Notes under the pieces: model-generated
Told to the model about the DNA's origin: nothing
Databases searched by the model: none
Seen by the model: the letters and a program-made list of their open reading frames with translations, nothing else
NCBI RefSeq assembly: GCF_000468495.1
Contig: NC_022444.1
Location: forward strand, 2,370,565 to 2,408,473
Origin: Megalodesulfovibrio gigas DSM 1382 = ATCC 19364
GTDB lineage: Bacteria > Desulfobacterota > Desulfovibrionia > Desulfovibrionales > Desulfovibrionaceae
DNA length: 37,909 nt
Direction: 5' to 3'
In this document: positions 14,857-22,895 of the stretch, piece by piece
Position numbering within the stretch: position 1 is the first letter of the stretch
Layout of the letters: each line of letters begins with the position of its first letter
Program-made: the position numbers and the translations under genes

Positions 14857-15780
14857 ATGTCTGCCCCACCCCTTGCCGCCGTCTCCCTGCATCCGCTCAT
14901 GGATCGCCATCTGGAATACCTGCTGGTGGTCCGGGGCCTGGCCGAGAACACCATTGCCAGTTACGCCCACGACGCCCGGGACTTCCAGGCCTTTCTCCTG
15001 GCCCTGGGCAAGCGTGTGGAGACCGTGGAGGAGGTGGACCTGCTGCTGTACCTGGCCCACTGCCGCGGCCGGGAACTGGACGACAAGACCGTGGCCCGTC
15101 GCTGCGCCTACCTGCGCAGCCTGTACGGGCATCTGGCAGAGGAGCGCCTGCTGCCGGACAATCCGGCCGCCCTGCTGGAGCAGCCCGCCGTGCCCCGGCG
15201 GCTGCCCGATGTGCTGGAGCCCGAGGAAGTGGCCTTGCTGCTGGAGCAGCCCGCCGCCGACACCAGACTGGGCGCACGGGACCGAGCCATGCTGGAGCTG
15301 CTGTATGCCGCAGGATTGCGCGTCTCCGAGCTGGTGGGCCTGACCCTGCTGGATTACGATGCCCAGGCCGGCCTGCTCACGGTGTTCGGCAAGGGCTCCA
15401 AAGAGCGGCTGATCCCCGTGCACGACCTGGCCCAGCAGGTGCTGGATGCCTACCTGCAGGCCTGGCGGCCCCTGTTTGCCCCCAAAACCAGGCACCTGTT
15501 CCTGAATCGCTCGGGCACGGGCCTCACGCGGGTGGCAGTGTGGAAGCTGGTGCAACGTCACGCCCTGGCGGCCGGCATCGTCAAGACCGTCTCGCCCCAC
15601 ACCTTCCGACACAGCTTCGCCACGCATCTGCTGGAAGGCGGAGCCGACCTGCGCAGCGTGCAGTTGCTCCTGGGCCATGCGGACATCACGGCCACGGAAA
15701 TTTACACCCATGTGCAGACGCGCCGTCTGGCCGAGCTGCACCGCACCCATCACCCCCGCTCCAGGCTGTTTCACGCATGA
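14857..15780 (+). CDS. xerD: Site-specific tyrosine recombinase XerD-like
   Basis: XerC/XerD recombinases resolve chromosome dimers at dif. The 307-residue protein has the SAM-like N-terminal DNA-binding domain (about 15-100) and the full catalytic set: R155 (AGLRVSEL), K182 (GKGSKERLIPV), H248 and R251 (HTFRHSFATHLL), H274 (LLGHADI) and Y283 (EIYTHV). Length and motifs fit the housekeeping enzyme rather than a phage integrase. The XerD over XerC choice is tentative. Its stop overlaps the start of the next gene (ATGA). No tRNA, attachment repeat or mobile cargo adjoins it. Confidence 0.9.
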   Translation: MSAPPLAAVSLHPLMDRHLEYLLVVRGLAENTIASYAHDARDFQAFLLALGKRVETVEEVDLLLYLAHCRGRELDDKTVARRCAYLRSLYGHLAEERLLPDNPAALLEQPAVPRRLPDVLEPEEVALLLEQPAADTRLGARDRAMLELLYAAGLRVSELVGLTLLDYDAQAGLLTVFGKGSKERLIPVHDLAQQVLDAYLQAWRPLFAPKTRHLFLNRSGTGLTRVAVWKLVQRHALAAGIVKTVSPHTFRHSFATHLLEGGADLRSVQLLLGHADITATEIYTHVQTRRLAELHRTHHPRSRLFHA

Positions 15781-18506
15781 CCCAGACCAAACTTCACGCC
15801 CCGCTGGTGATCACCGGCCACACCAACGCCGACTTCGACGCCCTGGCCGCCATGGTGGCCGCCAGCAAACTGTACCCCGGCGCTGTGCTCGTCTTTCCCG
15901 GCAGCCAGGAACGCACCCTGCGCAACTTTTTCATCCAAAGCGCGGTGTATCTCTTCAACTTCAAGAATCCAAAGGATATCGACCCGGTTTCGGTGCAGAC
16001 GCTGGTCCTGGTGGATTCGCGCCAGCGCAGCCGCTTTCCCCATGTGAAGGCGGTGCTGGATCGCCGCGACGCCGGCGAGGCCGTGGATATCCACATCTAC
16101 GACCATCATCCCGACGCCATGGACCCGGACGACGATCTCTCCTTCTCCACCGGCCACGTGGAAGCCATGGGGGCCACCACCACCATCATCTGCCGCATCC
16201 TGCAGGACCGCGGCATCAGCCTGAACCAGGACGAAGCCACGCTGCTGGGGCTGGGCATCTATGAAGACACGGGCTCCTTCACCTTCCCGTCCACCACGCC
16301 CGAGGATCTGGAGATTGCGGCCTGGCTCAAGCGTCAGGGCATGGACCTTTCCGTGGTGGGCGAACTGCTGCAGCGCGAACTGACCGTGGAGCAGGTGAAG
16401 GTGCTGGGCACCCTGCTGGAAAGCGCGGTGACGCACGAAATCAACGGCGTGCCTGTGGTCATGGCCGAGGTGAGCCTGGAAAGCTACCTGGGCGACTTCG
16501 CCATCCTGGCCCACAAGCTCCTGGACATGGAAAACATCCGCGTCCTCTTCGCCCTGGGCCGCATGCAGGATCGCGTGCACGTGGTGGCCCGCAGCCGCAC
16601 GCCGGATGTGGATGTGGGGCTCATCTGCAGTTCCCTGGGCGGCGGCGGGCACGCCTACGCCGCCTCCGCCACGGTGAAGGACAAGACCATAGTTCAAGTG
16701 AAGGATGAACTTTTCGCCCTGCTCTTCTCGCACATCAATCCGCACATCCTGGCCATGCGCATCATGTCCAAGCCGCCCGTGACCGTGGAAGCCACGCAGC
16801 CCATCAACGACGCCGTGGAAATCATGACCCGCTACGGCTTCAAGGCCCTGCCCGTGGCCGCGCCGGGAACCCTGATGTGCGAAGGCGTGCTGGACCACTC
16901 CACGGCAGACAAGGCCCAGTCCCACGGGCTGGGGCACATCCCGGTTTCGGAGTACATGCAGCGGGATTGCGCCGTGGTCACGCCTCATGCGGATTTGTAC
17001 CCGGTGATGGAGATCATCGTCGGCCAGCGGCAGCGGCTGGCCCCGGTGGTGGAAGACGGCGAAATGGTGGGCGTGATCACCCGCACGGACCTGATCAACA
17101 CCCTCATCGAGGAGCCGGCCCGCATCCCGGAAATGCTGCTGCCGGAAAAGTCCCGGGAGCGCAACGTCTCCGCCCTGTTCCACGACCAGTTGCCCAGGCC
17201 CGTGCTGGCGCTTTTGGAAGACGCCGGCCGCCTGGGCGATGAACTGGGCGTGCCCGTGTATGCCGTGGGCGGCTTTGTGCGGGATCTGCTCCTGAAAAGC
17301 CCCACGCTGGATCTGGATCTGGTGGTGGAAGGCGACGGCCAGGCCTTTGCCCGCGCCTTTGCTGCCCGGCACCAGGGCCGCGTGCGCGAGCATTCCAAAT
17401 TCAAGACCGCCGTGGTGGTGCTGCCGCATTTCACCATCAACGCCAACCAGCCCCCCCGCGAGCAGAAGGTGGATGTGGCCACCGCCCGCCTTGAATACTA
17501 CGAATACCCTGCCGCCCTGCCCACGGTCGAGCTTTCCTCCATCAAGATGGACCTCTACCGCCGCGATTTCACCATCAATGCCCTGGCCGTGGAGCTGAAC
17601 CCGGCCAGCTTCGGCCGGCTGGTGGACTTCTTCGGCAGCCAGCGCGACATCAAGGATCGCGTCATCCGCGTGCTGCACTCCCTGAGCTTCGTGGAAGACC
17701 CCACACGCATGCTGCGGGCTGTGCGCTTCTCCCAGCGCTACGACTTCCGCATCGGCAAGCAGACCCTGCGGCTCATCAAGAACGCCCTGCAGCTCAACCT
17801 GCTGGACCGTCTGAGCGGGCACCGCATTTTCAATGAATTGAAATTAATTCTTAATGAGGAAGAATTCCTGCAGGATCTCGAAATGATGCAGGACCTCGGC
17901 ATTCTCAAGGCCATCCATCCCAAACTGGAGATGACGCCCCACCGCAAGGCGCTGCTGGAAGAGCTGGACAAAATTCTCACCTGGTACGGCCTGTTGTATC
18001 AGAGCCCCACCCCGCGGCGCTGGCTGCTCTGCCTGCTGGCCATGGCCGCCACCTGGAAGGAAGAAGAACTGCTGGCGCTCACCGTCCGCCTGGGTCTTTC
18101 CAAAAAGGAGGAACGGGAACTGGTGACCCTGCGCCGCAGCGTGCACAAGGCCATGGATCTGCTCAAACGCTGGTGCGCCGGGGACAAGAGCCTCTCCGAG
18201 CTTTACGGCATCATGCACCAGACGCCCCTGGAAGGCGCCCTGCTGCTCATGGCCAAATTTGATGACGACTGCATCAAGAAGCACCTTTCCCTGTACCTGA
18301 CCACCCTGCGCGGCATCCAGCTGCAGATGAGCGGCGAGCACCTGATGGACATGGGCCTGCCCCCCGGCCCCATCTACACCCGCATCCTGGATTCCATCCG
18401 CGCCGCCAAGCTGGACGGCCGCGCCTCCACCCTGGCCGCAGAACTGGCCCTGGCCGAAATCCTGGTGCGCCAGTATTGGGATGCGCAGCAGCAGCCCGGC
18501 TCCTGA
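15777..18506 (+). CDS. DHH - CBS - tRNA nucleotidyltransferase / poly(A) polymerase fusion protein
   Basis: This 909-residue protein joins three modules. Residues about 10-310 form a DHH/DHHA1 phosphoesterase-like part, with HTNADFDALA, YDHHPD and LGGGGHAYAAS. Residues about 320-445 hold two CBS domains. From about 490 there is a class II nucleotidyltransferase: YAVGGFVRDLL, DLDLVVEGDG with the metal aspartates, RDFTINALA, and DPTRMLRAVRF. Such fusions act in tRNA 3'-end synthesis or repair as A-adding or CCA-adding enzymes; sequence alone does not separate these. The start is the ATG overlapping the xerD stop. The tRNA-Lys in this window already encodes CCA, so repair is a likely role. Confidence 0.9.
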   Translation: MTQTKLHAPLVITGHTNADFDALAAMVAASKLYPGAVLVFPGSQERTLRNFFIQSAVYLFNFKNPKDIDPVSVQTLVLVDSRQRSRFPHVKAVLDRRDAGEAVDIHIYDHHPDAMDPDDDLSFSTGHVEAMGATTTIICRILQDRGISLNQDEATLLGLGIYEDTGSFTFPSTTPEDLEIAAWLKRQGMDLSVVGELLQRELTVEQVKVLGTLLESAVTHEINGVPVVMAEVSLESYLGDFAILAHKLLDMENIRVLFALGRMQDRVHVVARSRTPDVDVGLICSSLGGGGHAYAASATVKDKTIVQVKDELFALLFSHINPHILAMRIMSKPPVTVEATQPINDAVEIMTRYGFKALPVAAPGTLMCEGVLDHSTADKAQSHGLGHIPVSEYMQRDCAVVTPHADLYPVMEIIVGQRQRLAPVVEDGEMVGVITRTDLINTLIEEPARIPEMLLPEKSRERNVSALFHDQLPRPVLALLEDAGRLGDELGVPVYAVGGFVRDLLLKSPTLDLDLVVEGDGQAFARAFAARHQGRVREHSKFKTAVVVLPHFTINANQPPREQKVDVATARLEYYEYPAALPTVELSSIKMDLYRRDFTINALAVELNPASFGRLVDFFGSQRDIKDRVIRVLHSLSFVEDPTRMLRAVRFSQRYDFRIGKQTLRLIKNALQLNLLDRLSGHRIFNELKLILNEEEFLQDLEMMQDLGILKAIHPKLEMTPHRKALLEELDKILTWYGLLYQSPTPRRWLLCLLAMAATWKEEELLALTVRLGLSKKEERELVTLRRSVHKAMDLLKRWCAGDKSLSELYGIMHQTPLEGALLLMAKFDDDCIKKHLSLYLTTLRGIQLQMSGEHLMDMGLPPGPIYTRILDSIRAAKLDGRASTLAAELALAEILVRQYWDAQQQPGS

Positions 18507-18521
18507 CCGGTTTTCAATCGC

Positions 18522-18554
18522 AAAAAAAACGGGACGCCGTCCTGGCGTCCCGTT
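18522..18554 (-). terminator. Intrinsic terminator of the Tim44-domain gene
   Basis: AACGGGACGCC (18528-18538) pairs with GGCGTCCCGTT (18544-18554) around GTCCT, giving an 11-bp perfect stem. On the minus strand the stem runs straight into a T-tract (18522-18529). It ends the minus-strand gene and may also protect the convergent plus-strand transcript. Confidence 0.87.
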
Positions 18555-18579
18555 GCAATGTGGCATGCGGTGGCAGGAA

Positions 18580-19560
18580 TCAGCCCTGCATCTGCTGGAT
18601 GCCCTCCAGCGTCCATTCCGGGTTGGTCTGGGATTCGTCCCGGCTGAAGTGCCAGACTTCGCGCACCTGGGAAGGACGGTCGGCCTCGCGCTCCTCGCGC
18701 AGCATGGCGTCGTACAGCACGGCGATGACGGTTTCCGCGCCATTGCGACGCACTTCCAGCACCTTGGCGTCCAGGTACAGGATCTCGGTGGTGCCGGGGG
18801 TGGGATCGTCCTGGGCCTGACGGGCAATCTCGGCATAGACTTCATCGCTGGTGAAGCTGCGAATGTCGGCCAGATCGCGCTTGTCCCAGGAGGCCTGCAG
18901 CCGACCATAGAGCAGGCGGGCGCCTTCCAGGAAGGAGGCTTCGTCCAGGCCAGGAGGCATGGTCGGGCCGGCCGGAGTCTGGGGCTGCTCCTCCTGCTCG
19001 CGCAGGTTGCCCCAGCCGCTGTTCTGATGATGGGACTGCTGGCCGGCAGGCTCGTGCGCCGTACTGCGGGCCGAGGTCCCGGCCGTGGCCATGGCCGGTT
19101 CCATGTTGTTGGCCTGGGCGGCCCGACGGTTGCGGAAGAAGCGGAAGGCCATGAACGCGACCAGCCCCAGCAGCAGCAGTTCCAGTATGCCGCCGAACCC
19201 GCCCCCAAGGCCGCCGCCAAAGAGCATGCTGCCCAGCAGCCCGCCCATGAGCAGCCCGCCCAGCATGCCGCCAAGGCCACCGGAAAGCAGACCGGGCTTG
19301 GCCGCCGGCTGCGCCGCCTGACCGGGCTGGTTCTGCTGCTGCCCCTGGGTGCCGGCTGCCTGGCGCTGGGCAGACGGCGATTGCGGAGCCGCCGGCTGGC
19401 TGTTGCTGTACGAGGGCTTGCTGCCAAAGGATTTGCCGCCGCCCATGCGCTTGGCGTCGGAGAACTCCGCTGTGGTCAGCATCAGACAGAGGGCCATCAA
19501 GGGAATACGCGCCAGAGTGGCGGCGCTGCGGGAGAGGGGAACGAAAACAGAGCGAAGCAT
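18580..19560 (-). CDS. Tim44-like domain membrane protein
   Basis: The 326-residue protein has a signal or anchor segment at about 13-31, then a Gln/Ala/Pro-rich low-complexity stretch. A very Gly-rich membrane region follows (GGLGGMLGGLLMGGLLGSML, then LELLLLGLVAFMAFRFF). The C-terminal domain of about 130 residues resembles bacterial Tim44-like domains, with ASFLEGARLLYGRLQASWD and a conserved WHFSRD block. Bacterial members are poorly characterised. ATG 19560 has GGAGG close ahead; a longer frame reaches 19677 but covers the palindrome at 19636-19668. A strong terminator follows the gene. Confidence 0.83.
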   Translation of the reverse strand: MLRSVFVPLSRSAATLARIPLMALCLMLTTAEFSDAKRMGGGKSFGSKPSYSNSQPAAPQSPSAQRQAAGTQGQQQNQPGQAAQPAAKPGLLSGGLGGMLGGLLMGGLLGSMLFGGGLGGGFGGILELLLLGLVAFMAFRFFRNRRAAQANNMEPAMATAGTSARSTAHEPAGQQSHHQNSGWGNLREQEEQPQTPAGPTMPPGLDEASFLEGARLLYGRLQASWDKRDLADIRSFTSDEVYAEIARQAQDDPTPGTTEILYLDAKVLEVRRNGAETVIAVLYDAMLREEREADRPSQVREVWHFSRDESQTNPEWTLEGIQQMQG

Positions 19561-19635
19561 TGGACCTCCAGTGCAATCGGGGGTTCCGGATCGGCAAGGC
19601 CGGAGTCCCGGGTGGGCTGGAGGCTTGCGGGGCGC

Positions 19636-19668
19636 ACCTCCAGCATGATGAATCATCATGCTGAAGGT
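19636..19668. repeat. 33-nt palindrome upstream of the Tim44-domain gene
   Basis: CAGCATGATGA (19641-19651) and TCATCATGCTG (19653-19663) are perfect 11-bp arms around one central A. The symmetry continues outward with ACCT/AGGT after one mismatch, giving 16-base arms in total. It lies about 76 bases before the Tim44-domain start, as a DNA operator or an mRNA leader hairpin. Confidence 0.7.
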
Positions 19669-20013
19669 CTGGCTCATCGGGATCTCCCGACGCCAGGACC
19701 AAGCGCCACAATGCAGCGCCAGTATTGTTGACCCTGGCTGAACGAGCTACTCCCCTTCAGTTTCGGATTAATTATGTCTACATTCCATGCTTGTCAAGCG
19801 TCTTGCATTCCTTCAGCCCGCCTGTCCTGACCGTTGTAACACCGTCAGCATTGAGATTTTGCGCCTTTTCAATGTCCCATTACAGTTATGTAATCATCTC
19901 CGGCTGGACACCTCGCCATCGTCCACCAAAGGCAACCCTGCTCCACTGCACCACACCCAGCACAACCAGACTCAATCTTGCTGACATTTTTTTCTATAAT
20001 AATTCTAGCGTCT

Positions 20014-20029
20014 TATTTCACGTGAAACA
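20014..20029. promoter_or_regulatory. parS-like ParB-binding site
   Basis: TATTTCACGTGAAACA differs from the broadly conserved chromosomal parS consensus TGTTTCACGTGAAACA only at its second base. The 12-bp core TTTCACGTGAAA (20016-20027) is a perfect palindrome. It lies in non-coding A/T-rich DNA, and I found no second site in the window. ParB loads on parS to organise and segregate the origin region. Confidence 0.8.
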
Positions 20030-20111
20030 AATCATGACCGCAACGGACTTGACATTGCGTTCCAGGCAAGGGAGGTGGACATTCTCACTTCATCTGCAAC
20101 ACACACTGCAT

Positions 20112-20561
20112 ATGCCAGGATACAAACTGCATCTGGTCGGTGGCGGCGCCCTGGTGGGCAGCGCACTGGCTGTCACACACCATTGCGAGGTGGCGGTATT
20201 CGATCCGTTCACCGCATCCGCGCTCATGGTCGTCGGGTTGTTGGCCTCGCTTTTTCCCGATGTGGATATCAACTCCAAAGGGAAACATCTGTTTTACGCC
20301 TTGCTGGTAGTGGTGGATCTGGTGCTCATGGTGCAGGAGCGCTACCAATGGGCCGCCATCCTGGGCTTTGTGGCCATGCTGCCGGCTGTCTCCAAACATC
20401 GGGGGTTCACGCATCGATGGTGGGCGGCGGTGCTCATCCCGGCGCTTGTGTGCACCCTGCCCGTCTGGTTCTATCAACTTCCCTGGCAGGTGATGCTGCC
20501 ATGGTACATCGCCGCCGTGTTGGGCTACGCCAGCCATCTGATACTGGACAACGTCTTATAG
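20112..20561 (+). CDS. YdjM-like inner-membrane metal-dependent hydrolase family protein
   Basis: The 149-residue protein resembles the PF04307 family. It begins MPGYKLHLVGGGALVG, has SLFPDVDINSKGK with the metal-type aspartates, then KHRGFTHRWWAAVLIPAL, and ends GYASHLILDNVL. The conserved H and D residues lie between about four hydrophobic segments. ATG 20112 is chosen because the family starts there. Its ribosome site is not visible, and an in-frame ATG at 20034, just past the parS-like site, is the alternative. The biochemical function of the family is unproven. Confidence 0.78.
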   Translation: MPGYKLHLVGGGALVGSALAVTHHCEVAVFDPFTASALMVVGLLASLFPDVDINSKGKHLFYALLVVVDLVLMVQERYQWAAILGFVAMLPAVSKHRGFTHRWWAAVLIPALVCTLPVWFYQLPWQVMLPWYIAAVLGYASHLILDNVL

Positions 20562-20631
20562 TTTCAAGGCCACTGTTCCAGCCGAGACTATATCTGTCAT
20601 TACAGGGCTTGTGACAAATTTGTGACTCCTT

Positions 20632-20654
20632 GCCCCTGGACCTCCTCCGGGGGC
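20632..20654 (+). terminator. Hairpin after the YdjM-like gene
   Basis: GCCCCTGG (20632-20639) pairs with CCGGGGGC (20647-20654), including one G-T pair, around a seven-base loop. No T-tract follows. Just before it (20609-20626) TTTGTGAC-like sequence occurs twice around AAA. Confidence 0.4.
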
Positions 20655-20715
20655 CATGATAGGAACGGTTCAGTTTATCTGATTCACTTCGTGCCTTTTT
20701 TCACCATCAACGGCG

Positions 20716-22845
20716 ATGCGCTCCATGCCTGGCGACAGCCCTACTCCTTCCGGACTTCGTTTTCATTTTTCCAGACACTCCCTGCAAATCGTCCTGTTTG
20801 CCGGCGTATTTGTGCTGTTGCTGAACGGCTTTTTCATCATGCATTATCGCCAGAGCCGCGCCCAGGCCACGGCGGACGCCCTGGCTCGCCTGGAGCAGGC
20901 TGCGCATGCGCTGGCGGACCGGTTCCGGCTGCTGCAGGCAGACGGTACGGCTCCCGATCAGGCCCAGGCGGCCCTGCAGCGGCTTCTGCCGCCCCAGGGA
21001 GTGCTGATCCTGGAATCCGACGGGGGGCCGCAAGAAATCCGTGCGGTTGACGCCTCTTCCACTCCCCTGAATGCGTCTCTCATGGTGGCGACCGTTGCCG
21101 ACACCGCCGGCAGCACCGTCCGTCTGGAGCAGCCCCGTGCGGCCGCCATGCATGGCTGGCAACTCGGCGCACGCAAGGCCCTCACCGGCATGGTGCTGGC
21201 CAATGCCCTGATTGCCGGGCTGGTATTCTTCCTGGGCCTGTTCGCCGCCAGGGCCAGACGCTGGCAGGCCGGGCACAAGCACAGCGAAGAAATGCTGGTG
21301 GCGCTGTTCGAGAATGCCAACCAGTTTGTGGCCTTGCTGGATCCGGCCGGCACGCTGCTCAAGGTGAACCAGGCGGCCCTGCAATGCATCGACGCCCCAC
21401 GCGACAGCGTGCTGGGGCTGGAATTCTGGCGGCCCGGCTGGTGGCGTGTACCGCAGGAGGCCGCCAGAACCCGTCAGGCGGTCATGGAGGCCCTGGCGGG
21501 CCGACCCTCGCATTTTCAGAGCCAGAATGTGGATGCCCGGGGGCGGGCGTTTCCCGTGGACGTGAGCGTGAAGCCGCTCATTTTCGAGCACGATCATGTG
21601 GAATACATTCTGGTGGAATGGCGGGATATTTCCGACCTCGTCGCCGCTGCCAAAGCCCTGGAGGAGAGCCGCGGCCAGCTCATGGACATGGCCGCCAGCG
21701 TGCCCGGCGTGCTCTTCCGCCTGGAGGAGGTCGACCCCGCCGCCACGGTCCTGTCACAGCGGTTCCGCTTCGCCTTCATCAGCCAGCGCCTGCACCGGCT
21801 GTTCCACTTGAATCCGGAGCTGGCCACCCTGGATTGTATCGCCAATTTGATGCACCCCACCACGGCCTTTCTTGAGTCCCTGCAGCGGGCCATAGATTCG
21901 CCGCCCCGATGGGAGCACCTGAGCCAATTCACGGATCGGGCCGGCCGCACAGGCTGGGTGCGCATCCGCGCCAGGGTCAAGCCCCTGAAGCAGGAAGACG
22001 GCAGCCGGCTGGTGATCAACGGCGTGTTTCTGGACGAAACTGAACACATTGAGGCCGAGGAAGAGCTCAAGAAGGCCCACTCCGCCCTGCAGGAGCAGGA
22101 AAAGATGGTCTCCCTTGGTTCCATGGTGGCCGGGGTGGCCCATGAAATCAACACCCCCCTGGGCGTGGCCCTCACTGCCGCCAGCCAGCTGGACAAAGAC
22201 GTGACCCAGGTGGCCCAGGCCTTTGACGATCAGACCCTCACCGCCGAGCAGATGACCGAATTCATCGCCGACGCCAGCGAGGCCACCCGGCTCATGGTGG
22301 CCAACTGCACCCGCGCGGCGGATCTTGTCCGCTCCTTCAAGCAGGTGGCTGCGGACCAGAGCGTGCAGGAGCTGCGCGCCATCGATCTCAAGGAATATCT
22401 TGATGATCTGGTCCTCAGCCTCCGGCCCCAGCTCAAGCGCACCCCGCACACCCTGGAAGTGGACTGCCCCGAGCTGCTCAACGTGGTTTGCGATCCCGGG
22501 GCCCTGGCCCAGATTGTCAGCAATCTGGTCATGAATTCGCTCAATCACGCGTTCAACGGCACCTCCGGCGCCATGCGCCTGGGCATTGTGTCCGCCCCGG
22601 CTTCGGATATGGTCACCTTGCGGTTTGAGGACAACGGCCTCGGCATGCCGGAGGCCGTGCGTCGTCGGGCCTTCGATCCCTTCTTCACCACCCGCCGCGG
22701 CCAGGGCGGCACCGGACTTGGCCTGCACATCGTCTACAATCTGGTGGTAAACTCCCTTGGCGGGACCATCACGTTGGACAGCACCGAAGGCAAAGGCACG
22801 GCGTTCACCATCACTTTCCCCAGAACCCCTGCCCCCACCGCCTGA
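20716..22845 (+). CDS. PAS-domain membrane sensor histidine kinase
   Basis: The 709-residue kinase has a membrane segment near 25-43 and a periplasmic region to about 155. A second segment near 160-175 is followed by a PAS domain (ALFENANQFVALLDPAG) and a second PAS-like region. The HisKA block is GSMVAGVAHEINTPLG with phospho-acceptor H476. The ATPase domain has NLVMNSLNHAF, DNGLGMPE and GTGLGLHIVY. The HEINTPLG form is common in kinases partnered with REC-type regulators. The REC-GGDEF gene starts 50 bases downstream on the same strand, and the two very likely form a cognate pair. No clear ribosome site precedes ATG 20716; ATG 20725 is possible. Confidence 0.88.
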   Translation: MRSMPGDSPTPSGLRFHFSRHSLQIVLFAGVFVLLLNGFFIMHYRQSRAQATADALARLEQAAHALADRFRLLQADGTAPDQAQAALQRLLPPQGVLILESDGGPQEIRAVDASSTPLNASLMVATVADTAGSTVRLEQPRAAAMHGWQLGARKALTGMVLANALIAGLVFFLGLFAARARRWQAGHKHSEEMLVALFENANQFVALLDPAGTLLKVNQAALQCIDAPRDSVLGLEFWRPGWWRVPQEAARTRQAVMEALAGRPSHFQSQNVDARGRAFPVDVSVKPLIFEHDHVEYILVEWRDISDLVAAAKALEESRGQLMDMAASVPGVLFRLEEVDPAATVLSQRFRFAFISQRLHRLFHLNPELATLDCIANLMHPTTAFLESLQRAIDSPPRWEHLSQFTDRAGRTGWVRIRARVKPLKQEDGSRLVINGVFLDETEHIEAEEELKKAHSALQEQEKMVSLGSMVAGVAHEINTPLGVALTAASQLDKDVTQVAQAFDDQTLTAEQMTEFIADASEATRLMVANCTRAADLVRSFKQVAADQSVQELRAIDLKEYLDDLVLSLRPQLKRTPHTLEVDCPELLNVVCDPGALAQIVSNLVMNSLNHAFNGTSGAMRLGIVSAPASDMVTLRFEDNGLGMPEAVRRRAFDPFFTTRRGQGGTGLGLHIVYNLVVNSLGGTITLDSTEGKGTAFTITFPRTPAPTA

Positions 22846-22895
22846 CCTGCGCGCCGGATGTTGCGGAACAGATCGAGCCTTGACGGAGCCTTGTC

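Larger units (their letters stand above)
19561..20111. other. 551-base gene-free region with palindromes and an A/T-rich stretch
   Basis: I see no convincing gene here. From about 19760 to 20040 the base composition is clearly more A/T-rich than the flanks. It holds a long palindrome (19636-19668), a small inverted repeat ATTAC/GTAAT (19879-19894), a perfect TATAAT (19995-20000) without a good -35 box, and a parS-like site (20014-20029). No clear DnaA box (TTATNCACA) was found by eye. Confidence 0.6.

Noticed and set aside
14857-15780. Tyrosine recombinase as a phage or integron integrase
   Set aside because: Length and motifs fit housekeeping XerD; it is coupled to a tRNA enzyme gene and lacks attachment repeats or cassette genes.
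15771-17822. 683-codon minus-strand open frame inside the DHH-CBS-nucleotidyltransferase gene
   Set aside because: Translation is His/Val/Gly-rich without motifs, and the plus strand encodes a complete enzyme.
20075-20614. Alternative 179-codon frame with GTG start after GGGAGG, overlapping the YdjM-like gene
   Set aside because: It has a good ribosome-site match, but the translation is Gly/Arg-rich without a family, while the overlapping frame matches PF04307.
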